Origin: JAIBJN01 sp963825255
GTDB lineage: Bacteria; Actinomycetota; Thermoleophilia; Gaiellales; Gaiellaceae
DNA length: 64,000 bases
Direction of reading: 5' to 3'
NCBI GenBank assembly: GCA_963825255.1
Contig: CAWGSF010000009.1
Span: 62,001 to 126,000 of the forward strand
A program made the position numbers and the translations under genes. Positions 18,373 to 29,051 of the stretch are shown piece after piece (within the stretch, counting starts at the first letter, position 1; each line of letters begins with the position of its first letter). The notes beneath the pieces were generated by a model that had not been told where the DNA came from, did not search any database, and saw only the letters and a list, made by a program, of their open reading frames with translations.

Positions 18373-21300
18373 GTGGCGTACGCCGTGGCCTTCAGCTTCG
18401 TGCGCACAAATCGACATCCACGCATTCCCGCCTCCTTGGGGTCGCGGCGGCTTCGCGTGGTCATCGCCCTGGCGGTCGTCGCGTTCCCGCTCATGTTCAC
18501 GGCGGCGGGGCCCGGCGGCGCCGCCTCGACCGGCCTCGTCGCGTCGTACGCGTTCGACGAGGGCTCGGGGACGCAGGCGGGCGACTCGTCCGGTAACAGC
18601 AGGACCGGGACGGTCTCCGGCGCCACCTGGGTGACAGGGCGGTACGGCAGCGGGCTCTCGTTCGACGGCGTCAACGACAGCGTTTACCTGCCCGCGCTCG
18701 GCACCTTCTACGACTCGGGCTTCACGCTCGAGGCGTGGGTCCAGAAGCAGGGGACGAAGGTCGACGTCGCAGCTGTCGGCTCGCTGGGCCGGCGGCAGCG
18801 CGAACGGCGGCCCGATGGTCTGGGTCCACCACCAGGTCGGCCGCTACCACCTGACGCTGACCAGGACCGGGTCCAACTACCTCGACTCCGGACAGGCCCC
18901 GGCGGTGGGCCAGTGGCAGCACCTCGCGGCCACCTACGACGGCACGACCGCCCGCTTCTACGTGAACGGGGTCGAGACGGCGAACCGGGCGTTCACGGGC
19001 AACGTCGGCGACTCGAACGTCTGGCGGATCGGCGCCTACGGGCCGACGGCCGGCGGCTTCTTCGACGGCATCATCGACGAGGTGCGGATCTACAACCGCG
19101 CCATCACGCCGGCCGAGGTCCAGTCGGACATGGCCACAGGGGTCGGCCCGCCCGACGTGTCGCCCCCGTCCGCCCCGACGAACTTCGCCGCCGGGACCGC
19201 GACCGACACCTCGATCGCGACGTCGTGGACCGCCTCGAACGACGACCGGGGCGTCGCCTACTACAACGTCTACCGCGGCAGCACGAAGGTCGCCTCGCCG
19301 ACCTCCACGAGCTACACCTTCACAGGGCTGATCTGCGGCACGCAGTACACGTTCGGCGTCGAGGCCGTCGACGGCGGGAACAACGTCTCCGGCCGGACGA
19401 CCGTGACCGCCTCGACCCTCGCGTGCGGCGCGCCCACCCCGCCGGGTGGCCTCGTCGCCGCCTACGGCTTCGACGAGGGGACGGGGACGACGACGGCCGA
19501 CAAGTCGGGGAACGGCAAGACGGCCACGGTCGTCGGCCCGACGTGGACCGTCGGCCGCTTCGGCGAGGCCCTCTCGTTCGACGGCGTCAACGACCGCGTC
19601 GACCTGCCGGCGCTCGGCACCTTCTACGACACCCGGTTCACGCTCTCCGCGTGGGTGAAGAAGCAGGGCACGAAGACGGACGCCGCCGTCGTCGGCTCCT
19701 GGGTCGGCGGTTCTCAGGCCGGCGGCCCGATGCTCTGGGTGCACAGCTCCGTCGGCCGCTACCACCTGACCCTGAACAGGACGCAGTCGACCTACCTCGA
19801 CTCCGGGCGAAGCCCCACGGCCGGTCAGTGGCAGTACATCGCGGCCACCTTCGACGGCGCGACCGCCCGCTTCTACGTCGACGGCGTGGAGACCGCCAAC
19901 CGGGCCTACACCGGCAACGTCGGCGACTCGAACACCTGGCGCGTCGGCGCCTACGGCCCCGGGCCGATCGGGTTCTTCGACGGCGCGATCGACGAGGTGC
20001 GGATCTACAGCCGCGCCCTCTCCGCCGCCGAGATCCAGACGGACATGAACGCCCCTGTCCCGCGCGACACCGTCCCGCCGACCACGCCGGGCACCCTGAC
20101 CGCGAACGGGGCCGTCAACGGCGTCACCCTGAACTGGGGCGCGTCGAGCGACAACTTCGGCATCGTCCGCTACGACGTCTTCCGGAGCACGACGGCCGGG
20201 TTCACCCCGTCGAGCGCCAACCAGATCGCGCAGACGACGCACGAACTCGTACACCGATCCCGACCTCACGCCCGGCACCTACTACTACCGGGTCATCGCC
20301 GAGGACAGCTCCGGGAACATGAGCTCGCCGTCGAACCAGGCGACCGCCGTCGTGCCCGTCGACACCACGCCCCCCACGGTCTCCATCACCACGCCGGCGG
20401 GCGGGGCGAGCGTCTGGGGCACGGTCTCCGTCATCGCGACCGCGTCGGACAACAACAGGGTCGCGGGCGTGCAGTTCATGCTCAACGGAGCGCCGCTCGG
20501 CGCCGAGGACACCGCCTCTCCGTACTCGGTCGCCTGGAACACGGGCTCCGTCCCCGACGGCGCCTACACGCTGACGGCGGTCGCGCGCGACCCGGCGGGC
20601 AACACGCGCGCGTCGGCGCCCGTCAACGTCACCGTCAACAGCAGCTTCGCGCCTCCGGGGCTCGTCGCCGCCTACGGGTTCGAGGAGCCCACCGGCACCC
20701 TGGCCGCCGACGGGTCGGGCAACGGCAACGGCGGGACGGTCAACGGCGCCACGCGGACGACCGACGGCCGCTACGGCTCCGCGCTGGCCTTCGACGGGGT
20801 CAACGACAGCGTCGACCTCCCGGGGCTGGGGAGCTTCTACAAGACGGGCTTCACGCTCGAGGCGTGGGTGAGGAAGCAGAGCGCGCTCACGGAGGACAAG
20901 GGCGTCGTCGGCACGTGGGTCGGGGGAACCCAGGGCGGCGGGCCGATGGTCTGGGTCAGCAGCAACGAGATCTGGACCGGCACGCTCGCCACCGGGCTCG
21001 CGAACTACCTCACCTCCGGCGTGGCACCCGTGGCCGGTCAGTGGCAGCACGTGGCCTTCAGCTACAACGGCTCGACCGCCCGGTTCTACGTGAACGGCAC
21101 CGAGGTGGCGAACCGGTCCTTCACCGGCAACGTGGGCGACTCGAACACGTGGCGCATCGGCGCCTACGGGTCCACGGCGATGGGCTTCTTCGACGGCACG
21201 ATCGACGAGGTGCGGATCTACAACCGCGCGCTCACCCAGACCGAGATCGAGGGCGACATGAGCGCGCCCGTCCCGCGGGACAACCAGCCGCCGACGATCG

Positions 21301-23386
21301 CGAGCGTCACGCCGGCGAGCGGCGCAGCGGGCGTCAGCGTCGGCGCCACCGTCACCGCCAGGTTCAGCGAGCCGATGGACCCGGCGACCATCACCACGTC
21401 GACGATCGGCCTCGCCACCACCTCGGGCACGGCCGTGCCCGCGACCGTGACCTACGACGCGCCCACGCGGACGGCGACGCTCACGCCGGCGGCGGCCCTC
21501 GCGTTCGGGACGCAGTACCGCGTGACGATCGAGGGCGGCCCGACCGACCCGCGCGCGAAGGACGTCGCGGGCAACGCCCTCGCGGCCGACACCACGTGGA
21601 CGTTCACGACGCAGACGAGCGCGTCGCCGATCCTGCTCCTCACGTCGAGCTCGCGGCCCTTCAGCTCGTACGTCGGCGAGATCCTCAAGGCCGAGGGCCT
21701 GAACAGCTACACGACCCTCGACATCTCGCGGCTCTCGATCTCGCTCCTCAACGCGTTCTCGGTCGCGGTGGTCGGCGAGATGCCGCTGACGCCGACGGAC
21801 GTGACCACGCTGACGAGCTGGGTCAACAGCGGCGGGCGGCTCATCACCCTCCGGCCGGACACGCAGCTCCAGAGCCTCCTGGGGATCACCTCCCAGGGCA
21901 CGACGCTCACGAACGGCTACCTGCTCGTGAACACCGCGAGCGGCCCGGGCGCGGGGATCGTCGGGCAGACCATCCAGTACCACGGCCCGGCCGACCGCTA
22001 CTCGGTGACCGGGGCGACGACGGTCGCCACGCTCTACTCGAGCGCCACCGCCTCGACCACGAGCCCGGCCGTGACGATCAGGAACGTGGGCTCGAACGGA
22101 GGCCAGGCGGCCGCGTTCACCTACGACCTCTCGCGCTCCGTCGTCTACACGCGCCAGGGCAACCCCGCCTGGGCCGGCCAGGACCGCGACGGCGTCGAGG
22201 GCGCGGCCAGCATCATGAGCACGGACCTCTTCTTCGGCGCCGCTCCCGGCGACGTCCAGCCCGACTGGGTCAACCTCGACAAGGTCGCGATCCCGCAGGC
22301 CGACGAGCAGCAGCGGCTGCTCGCGAACATGATCGAGCTCATGAGCCGCGACCGCACGCCGACGCCGCGCTTCTGGTACCTGCCGCGCGGCCTCAAGGCG
22401 GCGGTCGTCATGACCGGCGACGACCACGGCCACGGCGAGACCGCCCCGCGCTTCGACGAGTACAAGGCCGTGAGCCCGGCGGGCTGCTCCGTCGCCAACT
22501 GGACGTGCGTGCGCGCCACCTCGTACATGTACCCGGACACCCCGATCGCGAACGCCGGCCGGCTACAACGCGGACGGCTTCGAGCTCGCGCTCCATCCCA
22601 ACGACGGCTTCGGCTGCAGCGACCCGGATCCCGCCACGCTCGACGCCAACTACACCGGCCGAGCTCGCCGACTTCGCCGCCAACTACCCGAGCCTGCCCG
22701 CGCCGAAGACGTCCCGCTTCCACTGCATCTCATGGGGCGACTGGGTGTCGCACGCGAAGATCGAGGCCGCCCACGGCATCCGCATGGACACGAACTACTA
22801 CTACTACCCGTTCGACTGGACGGGCGACCGCCCCGGCTGGTGGACCGGCTCCGGCTTCCCCATGCCCTTCGCCGACACCGACGGGACGAAGGTCGACGTC
22901 TACCAGCTGGCGACGCAGATGCCGGACGAGACGACCGGCGACCGCGACGAGGACATCCACGCCGCGGACTGGATCGCCCTGATCCTCGACCGGGCGCTCG
23001 GCTCCCAGGGCTACTACGGCGTCGTCACCACGAACGACCACACCGACTACTCGGACCACGAGGGCTCGCGGGCCATCGTCGATGCGGCGCTCGCCCGCGG
23101 CGTGCCGGTGATCTCCACGAAGCAGATGCTCGACTGGACGGACGGGCGCAACAACTCCTCCTTCTCGAACATCGGTTGGAGCGGGAACAACCTCGGGTTC
23201 ACGATCGCGGTCGGCGCCGGGGCGAACGGGCTCCAGGCGATGCTCCCGACGCAGTCGGGCACGAGGACGCTCAGCTCGATCACCCGAGGCGGGACCAACG
23301 TCGTCTTCACGACGCAGACGATCAAGGGCATCTCGTACGCCGTCTTCACGGCGACGGCCGGCACGTACGCGGCGACGTACCAGTAG
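18373..23386 (+). CDS. Giant secreted LamG/Ig/deacetylase-like protein (four frameshifts)
   Basis: About 1,670 residues when repaired. A long N-terminal signal (IALAVVAFPLMFTAAGPGG) is followed by three LamG-type concanavalin-fold repeats (18541-19130, 19446-20050, 20661-21265), an FN3 domain after each of the first two, a bacterial Ig domain (PPTVSITTPAGGASVWG), an SbsA-like Ig domain (FSEPMDPATITTSTIGLA), a Rossmann/GATase-like segment (ILLLTSSSRPFSSYVGEI) and a C-terminal NodB-like barrel (VVMTGDDHGHGE, LALHPNDGFG, HCISWGDWVSHAK). Extra G bases near 18789, 20239, 22558 and 22665 break the frame; comparison with the repeat copies proves the first. Likely binds and deacetylates or cleaves the exported glycan at the cell surface. 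Confidence 0.8.
18541..21265 (+). repeat. Three ~590-bp LamG-encoding repeats
   Basis: Copies at about 18541-19130, 19446-20050 and 20661-21265 encode the same domain and share long stretches of DNA, for example GTCGGCGACTCGAACA and TTCGACGGCGTCAACGA. They are internal protein-domain duplications rather than mobile DNA. Confidence 0.75.
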
Positions 23387-23396
23387 CCGGCCGACC

Positions 23397-23425
23397 ATCC
23401 GAACGGCCAGCTGCCTTGGCGGCCC
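23397..23425 (+). promoter_or_regulatory. Upstream motif copy 1 (CGAACGGC-AGCTGCCT)
   Basis: A ~27-base sequence containing CCGAACGGCCAGCTGCCT lies upstream of the GT2 gene at 23487 and recurs with few changes at 24463-24492 upstream of the sugar transferase. TACTCT about 34 bases after its start could be the -10 box. Shared regulator site or upstream activating sequence is inferred. Confidence 0.4.
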
Positions 23426-23486
23426 TGAGCTTCTACTCTGAGTACGAGGGAGCGATCGACCGCGTCCAGGCGAGGCACAGCCAACG

Positions 23487-24449
23487 ATGACCATGACTGA
23501 GAGCGCCCCGGCCGTCGCACACGGCCCACGCGGCGAAGGCCCGGCCGTCTCGGTCGTCGTCGCCGCCCGCAACGGCGCCCACCAGCTCCCCACGCTCTTC
23601 GCGGCGCTCGAGCGGCAGACTCTCCCGCGAGACCGGTTCGAGGTGATCGTGGTCGACGACGGCTCGAGCGACCGGACGGCGGCCGTCGTGGAGGCGAGCG
23701 GGCTCGCGCGGGTCATCCGCTGCGACAGGCCGGTCGGCGTGCGGCGGGCCCGGAACATGGGCATCCGCGCCGCCCGGGGCGACCTCATCGCGGTCACCGA
23801 CGCGGACACCGTGCCCGACCCGACCTGGCTCGAGCTCGGCGTCTCGCGCATGGGCGAGACCGGCGCCGACATCATCGGCGGCGGCGTCTCGATCGACCTC
23901 GGCGACGAGCCCTCGATCGCCGCCCTGGTCGACGCGATGAACTGGCTGAACCAGGAGCGGTGCGTCGAGCAGGGGTTCGCGCTCACGGCGAACGTCTGGG
24001 CGCGGCGGGGGGCCTTCGACGAGTGGGGCTTCTTCAACGAGACGATCGAGACGCACGGGCACGAGGACGTCGAGTGGGGCCAGCGGGCCACGAGGGGCGG
24101 CGCCCGCCTCGTCTACGCGCCGGACGTCCACGTCTCGCACCCTCCGCGCGCCCGCATGAGGGAGGTGCGCAGCAAGGCGTACCGGCACGGCTTCGGCCTC
24201 GCGCCGTACCGCCGCCTCCCCGACGGCGCCATCAAGGACATGCCGCCGCTCTTCCTGCGGCCCACGCCCTACCTCCCGCCCCGGCGCATCGAGCTCGGCC
24301 GGATCCGGGAGCTCGGCCACGAGCCCACGCGCGTCGAGATCGGGCTCCTGTACGCCTCCCAGTGGCTCTTCGTGATCATGCCGAGGATCGCGGGCGACTT
24401 CATGGGCGAGCTGAAGGTCGCGCGCCGGCGTCTGCGCGCGCGCCTCTGA
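23487..24449 (+). CDS. GT2 glycosyltransferase
   Basis: 320 residues in one frame. GT-A motifs: SVVVAARNGAHQLPTLF, VIVVDDGSSDRTAAVV, the metal site VTDADTVPDPTW and the acceptor-side THGHEDVEWGQRATRGG. A conserved C-terminal amphipathic segment (SQWLFVIMPRIAGDF) may associate with the membrane. The ATG at 23487 is used; a second ATG follows two codons later. It stands alone between two copies of an upstream motif, just before the priming sugar transferase. Confidence 0.88.
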   Translation: MTMTESAPAVAHGPRGEGPAVSVVVAARNGAHQLPTLFAALERQTLPRDRFEVIVVDDGSSDRTAAVVEASGLARVIRCDRPVGVRRARNMGIRAARGDLIAVTDADTVPDPTWLELGVSRMGETGADIIGGGVSIDLGDEPSIAALVDAMNWLNQERCVEQGFALTANVWARRGAFDEWGFFNETIETHGHEDVEWGQRATRGGARLVYAPDVHVSHPPRARMREVRSKAYRHGFGLAPYRRLPDGAIKDMPPLFLRPTPYLPPRRIELGRIRELGHEPTRVEIGLLYASQWLFVIMPRIAGDFMGELKVARRRLRARL

Positions 24450-24462
24450 CCACACGGCAGAC

Positions 24463-24492
24463 CCACCCGAACGGCTAGCTGCCTCGTCGCCC
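24463..24492 (+). promoter_or_regulatory. Upstream motif copy 2 (CGAACGGC-AGCTGCCT)
   Basis: Second copy of the motif at 23397 (here CCGAACGGCTAGCTGCCT). A TAGTCT box at 24538-24543, preceded by a T-rich stretch, probably is the -10 of the sugar-transferase gene. The spacing between motif and -10 differs from copy 1, so direct contact with polymerase at both is unlikely. Confidence 0.4.
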
Positions 24493-24593
24493 GGAGGGTT
24501 TGTGTTTTCTGGCCTATCCGAGCGACTCCGACCTTTTTAGTCTCCTAGCGAGGGAGGCGAGCGACCCGCGGCCATGCAACGAACTCAGCGACG

Positions 24594-26099
24594 ATGAGCG
24601 CGACCGAAGGTGCCCGGGCGACCCTTCCCGCCGCCGTTCCGGCGGCAGCGGAGCGTCGGCGGAGCCGCGGCTCGCTCATCCGCCGCGCGCTCCTGGCGGC
24701 CGACCTGGCCGGCTTCACGGCCGCGTTCCTCATCACGCAGCTCATCTTCGGCTCGAGCGGCGCGGTCGAGCGCATCGACGTCCGCAACGAGTACCTGCTC
24801 TTCGTCGTCTCCCTGCCGTTCTGGATCGTGGGCGCGAAGCTCTACCGCCTCTACGACCACGACGAGGAGCGCGCCGACCACACGACCGTCGAGGACCTCC
24901 TCGGCGTCTTCCACCTGGTCACGACCGGCACCTGGCTCGTGTTCGTCGTTCATGGTGCTCGCCGACCTTGCGGAGCCCGACCTGGCGAAGGTCGTCACGT
25001 ACTGGGCGGTCGCGATCGCGTGCGTCACGCTGGGGCGGGCCTGGGCCCGCGCGCTCTGCCGCCGCAGTCCGGCCTACCTCCAGAACACGGTCGTCGTCGG
25101 CGCGGGGGACGTCGGCCAGCTCGTCGCCCGCAAGCTCCGCTTCGCACCGCGAGTACGGGATCAACCTCGTCGGCTTCGTCGACGCCGAGCCGCGGGAGCG
25201 CCGTAGCGAGCTGAGCGACGTGCCGGTGCTCGGCACGCCCGGAGGACCTCCCCGGGCTCGTGCGACGACCTGAACGTCGACCGCGTCGTCGTCGCCTTCT
25301 CAGCCGCGACTCGCACGAGGAGCTCGTGGAGCTCGTCCGCTCGCTCAAGGCCCTCGACGTCCAGGTCGACATCGTCCCGCGCCTCTTCGAGGCCGTCGGC
25401 CCGCACGTCAAGATGCACGCCGCTCGAGGGCCTGCCTCTCCTCGGGCTCCCGACCGCGAAGCGCTTCCCCGGCTCTCGCGGCCATCAAGCGCGGCGTCGA
25501 CATCGTCGGCGCGTCGGTCGGCCTCGTCCTCGCCTCCCCGCTCTTCGCCTACGCCGCCTGGCGCATCCAGCCGCGAGTCGCCCGGGCCGGTCTTCTTCCG
25601 CCAGGAGCGGCTCGGCGAGGGCATGCGCCCGTTCACCTTCCTCAAGTTCCGGACGATGCGCACGGACGTGGACACGAGCGTCCACCGCGAGTACATCAAG
25701 CAGACGATGAGCTCGTCCGCGACGGCGGGCGGGAACGGCCTCTACAAGCTCGACCGCGACGACGCGGTGACGCCGTTCGGGCGCTGGCTGCGCCGGACGA
25801 GCCTGGACGAGCTGCCCGCAGCTCCTGAACGTCCTCCGGGGCGACATGTCGCTCGTCGGGCCCGCGGCCGTGCCTCGCCTACGAGGTCGAGGAGTTCGCG
25901 CCGCACCACTTCGAGCGCTTCCTCGTCCCGGCCGGCATGACCGGGCTCTGGCAGGTCACGGCCCGGGCGCACGCGACCTTCGGCGAGGCGCTCGACATGG
26001 ACGTCGCCTACGCCCGCGGCTGGTCGCTCGGCCTCGACCTCTGGCTCATGCTCCGGACGCCGTTCGCACGTGCTCCGCCGGCGGAGCGACGACGCGTGA
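24594..26099 (+). CDS. Polyprenyl-phosphate sugar-1-phosphate transferase (about ten frameshifts)
   Basis: Initiating enzyme of polysaccharide synthesis, moving a sugar-1-phosphate onto undecaprenyl phosphate. Repaired sequence of about 498 residues has four N-terminal membrane helices, a CoA-binding-like Rossmann part (NTVVVGAGDVGQLVARKL, YGINLVGFVDAE), a fifth helix (VDIVGASVGLVLASPLFAY) and the PglC/WbaP-type catalytic domain with SPGPVFFRQERLGEGM, FLKFRTMR and GMTGLWQVTARA. The true sequence runs across all three frames because single extra G bases (near 24946, 25147, 25231, 25257, 25427, 25484, 25573, 25815, 25866, 26066) interrupt it, plus a two-base discrepancy near 25304. Its stop overlaps the next GTG. 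Confidence 0.82.
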
Positions 26100-27142
26100 G
26101 CGCTCCCGTCCGCACAGCGCGTCGTCGGGCTCGGCTACTGGGGCCCGAACCTCGTCCGCAACCTCCACGAGCTGCCCGAGGCCGAGCTGGCCTGGATCTG
26201 CGACCTCAGGCAGGACGCGCTCGACGCGATGTCGCGCGCGCTACCCGGCCGTCCCCGTGACGACGGTCGTACGAGACGCTCCTCGCCGACCCCGAGCGTC
26301 GAGGCCGTCGTCGATCGCGACCCCGGTCTCGACCCACCATCCGCTCGCGCTGGCGGCGCTCGAGGCCGGCAAGCACGTCTTCGTCGAGAAGCCGCTGGCG
26401 GCCTCGTCGGCGGAGGCCCAGGACCTCGTCGCGCGCGGCCGACCTGCACGGCCTGCGTCCTCATGCCCGGGCACACGTTCCTCTACAGCCCGCCGGTGAC
26501 CATGATCCGCGACCTGATCGAGGCCGGCGAGCTCGGCGACATCTACTTCGTCTCCACGAGCCGGGTCAACCTCGGCCTCCACCAGCCGGACGTCAGCGTC
26601 GCCTGGGACCTCGGCCCGCACGACTTCTCGATCCTCCGCTACTGGCTCGAGCGAGACGCCCGACGTACGTGAGCGCGCTCAGCCGCGGCTGCGTCATCCC
26701 GGGCGACGCCCGACGTCGCGTTCATCAACCTCGAGTTCCCGTCCGGGACGATCGCCCACGTCGAGCTCTCCTGGCTCGCGCCCGAGCAAGCTGCGCCGGA
26801 CGACGATCGTCGGCTCGCGACAAGATGGTCGTCTACGACGACACGAGCAACGAGCCGGTGCGCGTCTTCGACTCGGGCGTCGACCTGCCCGAACCCGGAG
26901 ACGTTCGGCGAGTACCACCTGAGCTACCGCACCGGCGACATCGTCTCGCCGCGGGTCGACGTCGCCGAGCCGCTCTACCTCGAGCTGGCCGACTTCTGCG
27001 CGGCGATCCGGACGGGCAGCGTTCCCCGCTCGCCGGCGAGCTCGGGCTCGAGGTCGTGCGCATGGTCGAGGCGGTCGAGCTGTCGCTCGAGCAGGGGGGA
27101 GCCCGCGTCGGGATCCTGGAGGCCGCCGGGGATGCGCGCTGA
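26096..27142 (+). CDS. Gfo/Idh/MocA-family sugar oxidoreductase (over ten frameshifts)
   Basis: NAD(P)-dependent oxidoreductase acting on nucleotide sugars; WbpB-like enzymes supply 3-keto sugars for DegT aminotransferases. After repair (about 340 residues) one sees VVGLGYWGPNLVRNLHELP (dinucleotide site), EAGKHVFVEKPLA (catalytic EKP) and MPGHTFLYSPPV, diagnostic of the family. Single extra G bases lie near 26110, 26241, 26268, 26286, 26312, 26440, 26450, 26652, 26664, 26704, 26788, 26817 and 26890, with one missing base near 27030. The GTG overlaps the sugar-transferase stop; the 3' end overlaps the LuxR-like ATG at 27132. Confidence 0.8.
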
Positions 27143-27794
27143 ACCGGCTCCCGGCCTCGCCCGGGGCCTCTCGGCGGTGCTCGCCGCCCAGGCCGATGTG
27201 AGCGCCCGCCGGCTCGCGGTCGCGCTGGAGCGCGCAGGCGTCGGCGTCGTCGCGTCCATCGACCCGGAAGACGCCCCCACGTCCGCGACCGGAGCCCACG
27301 CCGACATCTCTGTCCTCGCCTGCAAGACTCTCGACGCCGAGGCGCTGGCGGCGATTCGCGCGCTCAGGGAGCACCTGCCCGAGGCAACGATCGTTGTCGT
27401 CGCGGGCCAGGCGGGCAACCGCGAGGTGCGCGAGGCGCTGAGCGAGGGCGCCGACGGCTTCGTCCTCGAGCAGCGGGTGGACGCGACGCTCGGCCAGACG
27501 ATCCAGGCGGTCTGCGCGGGGCAGCTCGTCGTCCCGGGCGAGTGGCGCGAGCGCGTCGGCCGGCCGGTGCTCTCACCGCGCGAGAAGCAGGTGCTCGGCC
27601 TGGTCGTCATGGGCTTCACGAACCAGGAGATCGCGAACAGGCTGTGCGTGGCCGAGAGCACGGTCAAGAGCCACCTCACCTCGATCTTCTCGAAGCTCGG
27701 CGTGCGCGGGCGGAGCGAGGCCGCGGCGCTCGTGCTCGACCCCCAGAGCGGCCTCGGGACCGGCGTCCTCGCCATCCTCGAGGGGCCCCGCTGA
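27132..27794 (+). CDS. LuxR-type regulator with pseudo-receiver domain
   Basis: 220 residues. The N-terminal ~140 residues have the alternating pattern of a receiver (ATIVVVAGQAGNREVREAL, then EGADGFVLEQRVDATLG) but no acidic phospho-acceptor in the expected strand, where ADISVLACKTLD is found. The C-terminal GerE HTH is canonical: LSPREKQVLGLVVMGFTN and ESTVKSHLTSIFSKLGV. The ATG lies inside the end of the oxidoreductase gene and a CTG-start gene overlaps its stop, tying polysaccharide and lasso genes into one transcript. Likely a pathway-specific activator not controlled by phosphorylation. Confidence 0.82.
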   Translation: MRAEPAPGLARGLSAVLAAQADVSARRLAVALERAGVGVVASIDPEDAPTSATGAHADISVLACKTLDAEALAAIRALREHLPEATIVVVAGQAGNREVREALSEGADGFVLEQRVDATLGQTIQAVCAGQLVVPGEWRERVGRPVLSPREKQVLGLVVMGFTNQEIANRLCVAESTVKSHLTSIFSKLGVRGRSEAAALVLDPQSGLGTGVLAILEGPR

Positions 27795-28123
27795 GCGCCC
27801 AGCCCAGCCCCCAGGCTCCTCCGGCCGACGACGGCCTGCTCGAGGCGGCGGTGCGCGTTCCCGACCACGTCGTGCATCGCGCCTTCGTCAACGAGACGGT
27901 CGTCCTCAACCTGCAGACGGGCCTGTACCACGGCCTCAACCCGGTGGGCGGCCGCATGCTCGAGGCCCTCGAGCGCGAGCGGACGGTGCGGGACGCGGTG
28001 CGCCGTCTGGCGGACGAGTTCGGCGAGGTCTCCGCCGACGACATCGAGCGGGACGTCCGCGCCTTCTGCGCCGACCTCGTCCTGCGAGGCTTGATCGAGC
28101 TCGACTCGAATGACGACGGCTGA
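27791..28123 (+). CDS. Lasso peptide B1: PqqD-like precursor-recognition protein
   Basis: About 110 residues of the PqqD fold, the RiPP recognition element that binds the leader of the precursor and presents it to the B2 protease. Family features: DHVVHRAFVNETVVLNLQTG, LNPVGGRMLEALERE and a C-terminal winged-helix part ending LVLRGLIELD. No ATG/GTG/TTG lies near the domain start; CTG at 27791 overlaps the LuxR stop as CTGA with GAGGGG just upstream, giving M-SAQPSPQAP. An internal GTG at 27851 is the alternative. Overlaps the following kinase gene. Confidence 0.82.
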   Translation: MSAQPSPQAPPADDGLLEAAVRVPDHVVHRAFVNETVVLNLQTGLYHGLNPVGGRMLEALERERTVRDAVRRLADEFGEVSADDIERDVRAFCADLVLRGLIELDSNDDG

Positions 28124-29051
28124 GGCTCCGCGGCCCCTCCCCGGAGAGCTGGGGCCCGAGGGCCGCTGGCACGGTCGCGCCTTCGGGCTCGAGATCTCCG
28201 GGCCCGCTCCGTTGCGCGGGATCGCGCCCACGGCTCCGGCGGCAGCGCCGAGGCGGGTGTCGCTAGAGGGCGTCGACGCCGCCTCGCTCGACGCCCTGTG
28301 CGAGGGCGCCCCGGCCGAGAGGCTGGTGGACTTCCGCTTCGCGGACGGGGATCCGATGATGAGGATCGACGGCCGCGGCGGCGCCGGATTCGAGATCCAC
28401 GCGCCCCGCCACGGCCGGCACCTCGTCTCGGCGGACGGATCGCTCGTCCGCTCGGCCCTGCCCGGCGACGGCTCGCGCCGCTGGGAGCGGCTCCTCGCCG
28501 CCCAGGTGCTGCCGCTCGCGGCGGCGCTCCAGGGCCTCGAGCCGCTCCACGCGAGCGCCGTCTCGCTCGGCGACCGCGCGGTCGCCTTCGTCGCGCCGTC
28601 CGGCGTCGGGAAGACGTCGATCGCCGCGCACCTCGTCTCGGAGGGCGCCACCTTCGTCGCGGACGACGTGCTGGCGGTCGAGCCACTCGGCGACGAGCTG
28701 CTGGCGCATCCGGGAGTCGGCCTTCTCAACATGCCCACGGCCGGCGGCGAGAAGATCCAGGTGGCCGTGGTCACGGCGGACGCGCCGGTTCCCTTGGCGG
28801 CCGTCTACTTCCTCCGGGCCGGAGGCGAGGGCGACCGTAGCCGCGTCGAGTCGGAGCGCCCGCCCGCAGCGCGTCGGCTGCTCGCGAGCACGTTCCTGCG
28901 GTACCTCCGCTCTCCCGAGCGCCTCCTCGTGCATCTCGACGTGTGCGCCCGCATCGGCGCGACGGTCCCCGCGTTCGAGGTCGTCGTCCCGAGGGGCGTC
29001 CCGGCGGCGCTGGTCGCCGCGACCGTGCGCGAGCACGCGGAGGCCGCGTGA
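28110..29051 (+). CDS. HPr-kinase-like lasso tailoring kinase
   Basis: 313 residues with an HprK/P-type P-loop (VAPSGVGKTSIAAHLV) and FVADDVLAVEPLGD. Homologues in lasso clusters phosphorylate a C-terminal residue of the precursor (known for the Ser of paeninodin). Here the precursor ends S-G-C, so either a Ser/Thr near the tail is the target or the enzyme acts differently. The ATG overlaps the B1 gene and the stop overlaps the B2 GTG (GTGA), so B1-kinase-B2 are translationally coupled. The assignment to a kinase superfamily is firm; the substrate is inferred. Confidence 0.78.
   Translation: MTTAEAPRPLPGELGPEGRWHGRAFGLEISGPAPLRGIAPTAPAAAPRRVSLEGVDAASLDALCEGAPAERLVDFRFADGDPMMRIDGRGGAGFEIHAPRHGRHLVSADGSLVRSALPGDGSRRWERLLAAQVLPLAAALQGLEPLHASAVSLGDRAVAFVAPSGVGKTSIAAHLVSEGATFVADDVLAVEPLGDELLAHPGVGLLNMPTAGGEKIQVAVVTADAPVPLAAVYFLRAGGEGDRSRVESERPPAARRLLASTFLRYLRSPERLLVHLDVCARIGATVPAFEVVVPRGVPAALVAATVREHAEAA

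Noticed and set aside
18541..21265. LamG DNA repeats as transposon or CRISPR-like repeats
   Set aside because: Repeat borders match protein domains and keep frame; no terminal repeats or transposase.
24594..27142. Programmed frameshifting or decayed pseudogenes as explanation of the many frame changes
   Set aside because: No slippery heptamers or stop-codon patterns; catalytic motifs and GC3 codon bias are intact throughout; the same base is inserted each time. Sequence error fits better.
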